In this document: piece by piece, positions 58,710-64,000 of the stretch
Position numbering within the stretch: position 1 is the stretch's first letter
Layout: each line of letters starts with the position of its first letter
Assembly: GCA_013350335.1 (NCBI GenBank)
Contig: CM023540.1
Location: forward strand, 46,979,222 to 47,043,221
Reading direction: 5' to 3'
DNA from: Chimonanthus salicifolius
Taxonomy: Eukaryota > Streptophyta > Magnoliopsida > Laurales > Calycanthaceae
DNA length: 64,000 bases
Position numbers and translations under genes: made by a program
The notes under the pieces: generated by a model
The model's database searches: none
What the model was told of the DNA's origin: nothing
The model's input: only the letters and a program-made list of their open reading frames with translations

Positions 58710-59791
58710 TGATGCGGAGCATTCATTGCAGATTCCATAATTAGTAGTTGCTTTCTATAATTAGTAGTTGTTGTACTTAATTTTCTTTGAGGTTGGTTTT
58801 AGTTAGTTTCTATTTTGTTTATTGTTATATTTAGCTAGTTTTATTTTAAGCAAGAGTTGCCTTTTTCTTTACTTGCTATTTTTTGTTTTAGTTAGTTTTA
58901 TTTTAAGCAAGGGTAGTGTTGTAATTTTGCTTTATTTTATTTTAAGTAAGTGATTCTTTATATAAGGCTTTGTAGCCCTTTGGGCAAAGACAGTTTTTAT
59001 AATGAAATAAAATCAAGATTGACAATTTCTCTGCAAATCCTCTGCCGTGATTATCTTGGAGCGAATCCGAGAGTTTGGCGTGAAGTTGTTTCCCTTCCAG
59101 GTACTTGATCCTCTTCCTCTTCCTCTTCTCTTCTTCTTCTCTCTCTTCTTCTCTTCTCCTACTCATCGTATACCCTTTAACTCCATCCAGATCTGCTGAA
59201 CCCCTTATCTTAGCCTCCTTTAACCCTTTCACTGTTTTAAACCTCTTCATCCAACCATAACAGTCCACCATACAGCTTCCCTCAAACCTTTGGATCCTTT
59301 TCAAGCCTCATACAGCCTTTACCACCTGTCCCAACCTCCATACAGCCCTAAACTACAGCTGTCATGTTTTCCCATAGCCTTTCTTAACCTCCTTTACACC
59401 TGTCCTGTTCTTCCAGTCCCCATCTTAGCCTTTTCAACCTGTTTTCCCCTCTCTCTTACTGCTGTCCCACAAAACTGGGCCTTAACCTCATTAACCTCCC
59501 ACACTGCTGTTAAATCAGATTTAATCTTTATTTGATGTTGGTTTTATGTGTTTGTGTGATTTGATAATCCTTTTTGTTTTGAGAGCCTTCTACTTTGAGC
59601 TATGACATGGTTTGGATTGTGATTTTATTACTTACATTGAATCCTCTGAATTTTATTGATTATTTGTGGTAGATTTTATTATTCTAATTGTTATTATTAA
59701 TTTTAATTTTAATTTCAGCCTCATTTAGTTTCTTGTTACGGCATATTAGCATTTAGGCATTTAGAGTCACTTTTTGTCTTGTCCTGCATCA
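58710..59791 (+). repeat. LTR1 of the chromovirus array (1082 bp)
   Basis: TGATGCGGAGC to CCTGCATCA, with TGATGC/GCATCA inverted ends. TATA box tttatataagg at 58957-58967 and an A-rich aatgaaataaaatc polyadenylation-like region at about 59000. A pyrimidine-rich stretch follows at 59100-59165. Confidence 0.9.
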
Positions 59792-59795
59792 AATT

Positions 59796-59807
59796 TGGTA
59801 TCAGAGC
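59796..59807 (+). other. Primer-binding site (initiator tRNA-Met)
   Basis: TGGTATCAGAGC a few bases after LTR1. The corresponding site after LTR3 (63837-63849) has an extra T (tggtatcagtagc). Confidence 0.88.
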
Positions 59808-59989
59808 AAGGTTGGGTTGTTTTCTTAAACACCCACGGTCTTAGATTGCATCTTATTTTATTTTATTTTTTTTTTAAATTTGCATTTATTATTTTTTTAA
59901 AAAAATGCATTTATTATTTAAAAAAAAAAAAACATTCATTCATCCATGGCATATAGAGTTTAAGACATATAATTTAGAATCATCTAGAC

Positions 59990-61714
59990 ATGTCAGGAGA
60001 ACAACCGCCAGCTTGGTTCAATAAGTTCCTCACTCAGTTGACTGCCTAGACGAATGAATTTCTGAAACGAGAGGAAGACATAAATGCTAAATTCATTCCC
60101 GTACAACCCAAGAGCACCCAGTTGATTGACTTCCGAGGAGTTGATCATGGTGAGTACCATCAGCCTCATAAGCCTCAGGAATTTACCAAAAATGACGAAT
60201 ATGCCTTGAAAACTGTTCGTATCGTGCCCCGGGATTTTGATGGACGTCTAGAACCCAAAGTTTTTCTCGATTGGCTATCGAACATGGAACGCTACTTTGA
60301 GTTGCATGACATGTCAGAAAGTCGACGAGTCCATTATGCCAAATTGAAATTGGTGAAACAAGCCCGGACTTTCTGGATGACGGTGGAACAGAAAAGTAGG
60401 AGGTTAAGAAAAGACCCTTTAGATTTGACATGGTACGAAATGAAGAAACAATTAATTGAGAAATATGTCACTCCCTTCTACCATCGCATGCTCATTAATC
60501 ACCCTATGCTACGGAAACTTGACACATATGGTGAAAGCAATGATAAATCAGAGGTGGTACAATCCCACAGGTTATCCAAAGCCATTGCGTCAAATAGAAA
60601 ACCTCTAGATCTCATCCCATTGTCAGTGTCAGTGTCACCTAGTCTTTTCGAGTCTGTACATGCATCTGCACAGCACATTCATAATTCACACGCTGAAATT
60701 AAAAATCAAATTAATATAAGCGATGAACAATATAAGTTTGCTGCAGATACTCATTGCAAGTCCATTGAATTTAATATGGATGATCATGTGGAGGACCTCA
60801 CACCCTGTCTAGATCCAATACCTTCACTTCCAGACCCCACCCCATATCAGCATGATCCTGTCCCACATATTGGCCTTCTTGACCATCATATTGGCCTTCT
60901 TGACCCAAAGCTTGACCCACAGCCTGATCCACAGCATGACCCGCTCCATGACCCATGTCACCTACTAGTACAATCCCCTCAGCCTTTGCCTGTACTAACT
61001 CAGCATCTCCCTTGTGTCCCTCTTGGCCTTCCTGATCCATTCCATTACCTGTGCTATGTACCAGTCCAGTCCATTCAACCTGTACCTCCCTCACCTTTTC
61101 AAAGCCCAACAGCTGCACCATTTCGCCCATCCTCACAGTTTAGAGTTGCCTTCAATTCTGATCATCACCTTGACCCTCCTATTGGCTTTCCGGACCCAAT
61201 TCATAACACATGGCCTGCACCTTTACACCTTTCACCGATCCTACCTCCTTTACCTTCTTTGCCACCCAAGAAAGAAAATATAGAATTTATCTTGGTCGAA
61301 GAAGTTGTTTCTACAGTTGTAGGAGAACATCAGCTATATCCGATGACGTGGAAGCCCATGTCCACGACTGTTGCCACTTGGGTGAGCACGAGAGAGCTAC
61401 AGTGCCTTGCCCTGAATTTACTGGAGAGACTTCGGAGTCTTGTCTCAGCAGAGGAGCGTTGTACTCACATCTTGCATTTGCCGCTAACTAGAGTCGATTG
61501 TGGGCATTCTACTCACATCTGGATGCTATTGCCCACCAGAGTTGATTGTGACATCCGTTTTGTATCATCAGAAGTGCATTCTGGTCACATCTTTTTGTTG
61601 ACATCACCCAAAGTTGCTCGTGATCTCAGTACAAGATTCAGAGTGTACCATCGATGGCGGATGAGAGCTGATCCAGCATTCTTATTGTGGCCCGATGCTG
61701 ATCCGCTTGATTGA
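59990..61714 (+). pseudogene. Gag - integrase tail - Pro-rich linker - chromodomain fusion frame
   Basis: One frame of 575 codons from ATG at 59990 (MSGEQPPAWFNKF) to TGA at 61715. The only break is TAG at 60047, probably a changed Gln codon. Gag capsid domain at about 60215-60500 (RDFDGRLEPKVFLDWLSNME, YAKLKLVKQARTFW). Integrase C-terminal remnant at about 60595-60790 (RKPLDLIPLSV, SAQHIHNSHAEIKNQI, KFAADTHCKSIEFN, VEDLTPC). Pro/His/Asp-rich linker at about 60790-61270. Chromodomain at about 61278-61448 (IEFILVEEVVSTVVGEHQLY, TWVSTRELQCL, LLERLRSLVS). A Cys/His-containing tail follows. Protease, RT, RNase H, the integrase core and the zinc knuckle are missing. A product starting downstream of TAG (first in-frame ATG about 60281) would keep half of Gag. 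It is a deletion derivative of a chromovirus. Confidence 0.82.
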
Positions 61715-61830
61715 CGTTGAAGACCTCACGTGCGCATGATTGTATATTGAAGACCTCACATTGGGAAGATGCGTGCGTGGGTAGATTTTTCTCTTTTCAT
61801 CTGCTTGAACTCGAGGTCGAGTTCCTTTTC

Positions 61831-61842
61831 AGATGAGGAGTT
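61831..61842 (+). other. Polypurine tract before LTR2
   Basis: agatgaggagtt immediately precedes TGATGCGG of LTR2. The equivalent tract is deleted before LTR3. Confidence 0.5.
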
Positions 61843-62203
61843 TGATGCGGAGCATTCATTGCAGATTCCATAATTAGTAGTTGCTTTCTATAATTAGTAG
61901 TTGTTGTACTTAATTTTCTTTGAGGTTGGTTTTAGTTAGTTTCTATTTTGTTTATTGTTATATTTAGTTAGTTTTATTTTAAGCAAGAGTTGCCTTTTTC
62001 TTTACTTGCTATTTTTTGTTTTAGTTAGTTTTATTTTAAACAAGGGTAGTGTTGTAATTTTGCTTTATTTTATTTTAAGTAAGTGATTCTTTATATAAGG
62101 CTTTCTAGCCCTTTGGGCAAAGACAGTTTTTATAATGAAATAAAATCAAGATTGAGAATTTCTCTGCAAATCCTCTGCCGTGATTATCTTGGAGCGAATC
62201 CGA
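61843..62203 (+). repeat. LTR2, 3'-truncated (about 361 bp)
   Basis: Matches LTR1 from its first base to 'gcgaatccgaga', including the TATA box (ttatataagg, 62091-62100), then joins internal sequence at 'cccgctccatgaccc'. It keeps the promoter, so it could transcribe the frame that follows. Confidence 0.88.
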
Positions 62204-62869
62204 GACCCGCTCCATGACCCATGTCACCTACTAGTACAATCCCCTCAGCCTTTACCTGTACCATTATCTCAGCCTCTACCTTTTATACCTCTTGGCCTTC
62301 TTGATCCATGGCATGCACCCGTCCATCCCACTCAGATGTCCAGCCCACTACATCACTCGTGTTATGTACGTGTCCAGCCCATTCAGCCTGTACCTCCCGC
62401 ACCTTTTCAAAGTCCAACAATTGCACCATCTAGCCCACTCTCACAGTTTAAAGTTATCTTCAATCCTGATCTTCACCTTGACCCTCCTATTGGTTTTTCG
62501 GACCCAATTCAGAGCACGTGGCATGCACCTTTACAGCCTTCACTGATTCTACTTCCCTTACCTTCTTTGCCACCCGAGAGAGAAAAGATAGAATTTTTGG
62601 TCGAAGAAGTTGTTTCTACAGTTATAGGAGAACATCAGCTATATCCGACAACGTGGAAGCCCATGTCCACGACTGCTGCCACTTGGATGACCACAAGAGA
62701 GCTACAGTGCCTTGCCCCAAATTTACTGGAGAGACTTCGGAGTCTTGTCTCATCAGTGATACATTCTACTAGAGTCTTGCTGCTCCCACCAGTCAGAGTT
62801 GATTGTGACATCCGTCTTGTATCAACAGAAGTGTATTTTGATGCGGAACATTCATTGCAGATTCCATAA
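62180..62869 (+). pseudogene. Second, partial chromodomain frame between LTR2 and LTR3
   Basis: The frame begins in LTR2 and, from about 62204, corresponds to the Pro-rich linker of the first copy (DPLHDPCHLLVQSPQPLP). It then has a 15-codon segment absent from copy 1 (about APVHPTQMSSPLHHS), and the chromodomain at about 62581-62750 (IEFLVEEVVSTVIGEHQLYP, TWMTTRELQCL, LLERLRSLVSS). It ends inside LTR3. All differences from copy 1 over about 190 codons are substitutions or in-frame indels, so the frame stayed open. Gag, primer-binding site and polypurine tract are all missing. Whether it is translated is unknown. Confidence 0.7.
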
Positions 62870-63834
62870 TTAGTAGTTGCTTTCCATAATTAGTAGTTGT
62901 TGTATTTAATTTTCTTTTAGGTTGGTTTTAGTTAGTTTCTATTTTGTTTATTGCTTTATTTAGTTAATGTTTTATTTTAAGAAAGGAAGAGTTCTATATA
63001 CGTTGTAGCCTCCTTTGGGCAAAGACAGTTTTTACAATGAAATAAAATCAAGATTGAGAATTTCTTTGCAAATCCTCTGCCGTGATTATCTTGGAGCGAA
63101 TCCGAGAGTTTGGCGTGAAGCTGTTTCCCTTCCAGGTACTTGATCCTCTTCCTCTTCCTCTTCTCTTCTTCTTCTCTCTCTTCTTCTCTTCTCCTACTCA
63201 TCGTATACCCTTTAACTCCATCCAGATCTGCTGAACCCCTTATCTTAGCCTCCTTTAACCCTTTCACTGTTTTAAACCTCTTCATCCAAACCATAACAGT
63301 CCACCATACAGCTTCCCTCAAACCTTTGGACCCTTTTCAAGCCTCATACAGCCTTTACCACCTGTCCCAACCTCCATACAGCCCTAAACTACAGCTGTCA
63401 TGTTTTCCCATAGCCTTTCTTAACCTCCTTTACACCTGTCCTGTTCTTCCAGTCCCCATCTTAGCCTTTTCAACCTGTTTTCCCCTCTCTCTTACTGCTG
63501 TCCCACAAAACTGGGCCTTTTCTTAACCTCATTAACCTCCCACACTGCTGTTAAAATCAGATTTAATCTTTATTTGATGTTGGTTTTATGTGTTTGTGTG
63601 ATTTGATAATCCTTTTGGTTTTGAGAGCCTTCTACTTTGAGCTATGACATGGTTTTGATTGTGATTTTATTACTTACATTGAATCCTCTGAATTTTATTG
63701 ATTATTTGTGGTAGATTTTATTATTCTAATTGTTACTATTAATTTTAATTTTAATTTCAGCCTCATTTAGTTTCTTATTATTGCATAAATTGCATTTAGG
63801 CATTTAGGGTCACCTTTTGTCTTGTCCTGCGTCA
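62839..63834 (+). repeat. LTR3 (996 bp), promoter region rearranged
   Basis: TGATGCGGAAC to CCTGCGTCA. Compared with LTR1 it lacks about 90 bp of the upstream promoter region (around 62960-63000), so its TATA-like site is now ttctatatacg. The rest, including the CT-rich stretch and the polyadenylation-like region, is well conserved. Confidence 0.88.
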
Positions 63835-64000
63835 AATTTGGTATCAGTAGCAAGGTTGGATTGTTTCCTTAAACATCCACGGTCCTATATTTGTATTTAG
63901 TGAAAAAAATAATTAATTAATTAATTTTAATTAATTAATTAAAAAAAATTAAAAAAATATATTAAAAAAAAAATCATCATGGCATATTAGAGTTTAGGAC

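Larger units (their letters stand above)
58710..64000 (+). mobile_element. Head-to-tail array of a non-autonomous chromovirus (Ty3/gypsy)
   Basis: Three LTRs of one family (TGATGCGGAGC...GCATCA) in the same orientation. LTR1 is 58710-59791, LTR2 (truncated) 61843-62203, LTR3 62839-63834, with internal regions between and after them. The array inserted into the LINE and continues past the window end. Coding content is Gag, an integrase C-terminal remnant and a chromodomain, with no protease, reverse transcriptase, RNase H or integrase core. The array probably arose by unequal recombination or nested insertion followed by deletions. The 5' flank pentamer is ctagt; the right flank is outside the window, so a target duplication cannot be tested. 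Confidence 0.88.

Noticed and set aside
1..64000. CRISPR arrays, bacterial operons, rRNA genes
   Set aside because: Tandem repeats here lack the spacer pattern of CRISPR. All gene structure is plant-type, and no rRNA sequence was seen.

Overview
The window is nuclear DNA from a flowering plant. The evidence is spliced plant gene families (aldo-keto reductase, purple acid phosphatase, POLAR-like, type I MADS-box), long AT-rich intergenic stretches, and several layers of plant-type LTR, LINE, hAT and Stowaway elements. I cannot name the species from sequence alone. Most long open frames are transposon-derived or chance; few genes look intact.

Left part (1-5.9 kb): AT-rich intergenic DNA, one small minus-strand gene with a well-placed TATA box (3186-3389), and a three-copy 61-bp tandem repeat. 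From 6 to 30 kb lies one broken aldo-keto reductase gene on the minus strand. Five exons are recognisable (29685-29889, 28592-28764, 12233-12329, 6356-6509, 5982-6178), with a frameshift, an in-frame stop and an altered C-terminus. Its introns are swollen by insertions: a hAT element (7055-11101) that itself holds a 3-kb gypsy solo LTR, an 11.1-kb Ty3/gypsy element (12599-23704, TSD ATGAT), a 3.3-kb non-autonomous copia-type element (24598-27913, TSD GATTC), and a GC-rich segment of possible organellar origin.

Middle part (30-50 kb): an AT-rich tandem array, a decayed PPR-like fragment, a Stowaway MITE, a 289-bp hAT MITE made of repeated palindromes, then a segmentally duplicated cluster of M-alpha type I MADS-box genes. 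The cluster has two copies with a MADS domain (35242 and 42803), one inverted headless copy (34240-34990) and one 3' remnant (46800-47570). The MADS copies alternate with pieces of a POLAR-like gene, whose best-preserved exon is 49441-50166. A purple acid phosphatase exon fragment (37130-37363) and a solo copia-type LTR (39266-39633, TSD AAAAG) lie inside the cluster.

Right part (50-64 kb): intergenic DNA, a foldback MITE, a 1.3-kb hAT element (54184-55508, TSD AAAAACAT) and a decayed L1-type LINE on the minus strand. The LINE is interrupted at 58710 by a head-to-tail array of a non-autonomous chromovirus (three LTRs). Its single long frame joins a Gag capsid domain to an integrase C-terminal remnant, a proline-rich linker and a chromodomain, with no protease, reverse transcriptase or integrase core. 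This gag-chromodomain arrangement, kept open again in a second rearranged copy, is the most unusual item here. Second is the MADS inverted repeat, which could produce hairpin RNA.
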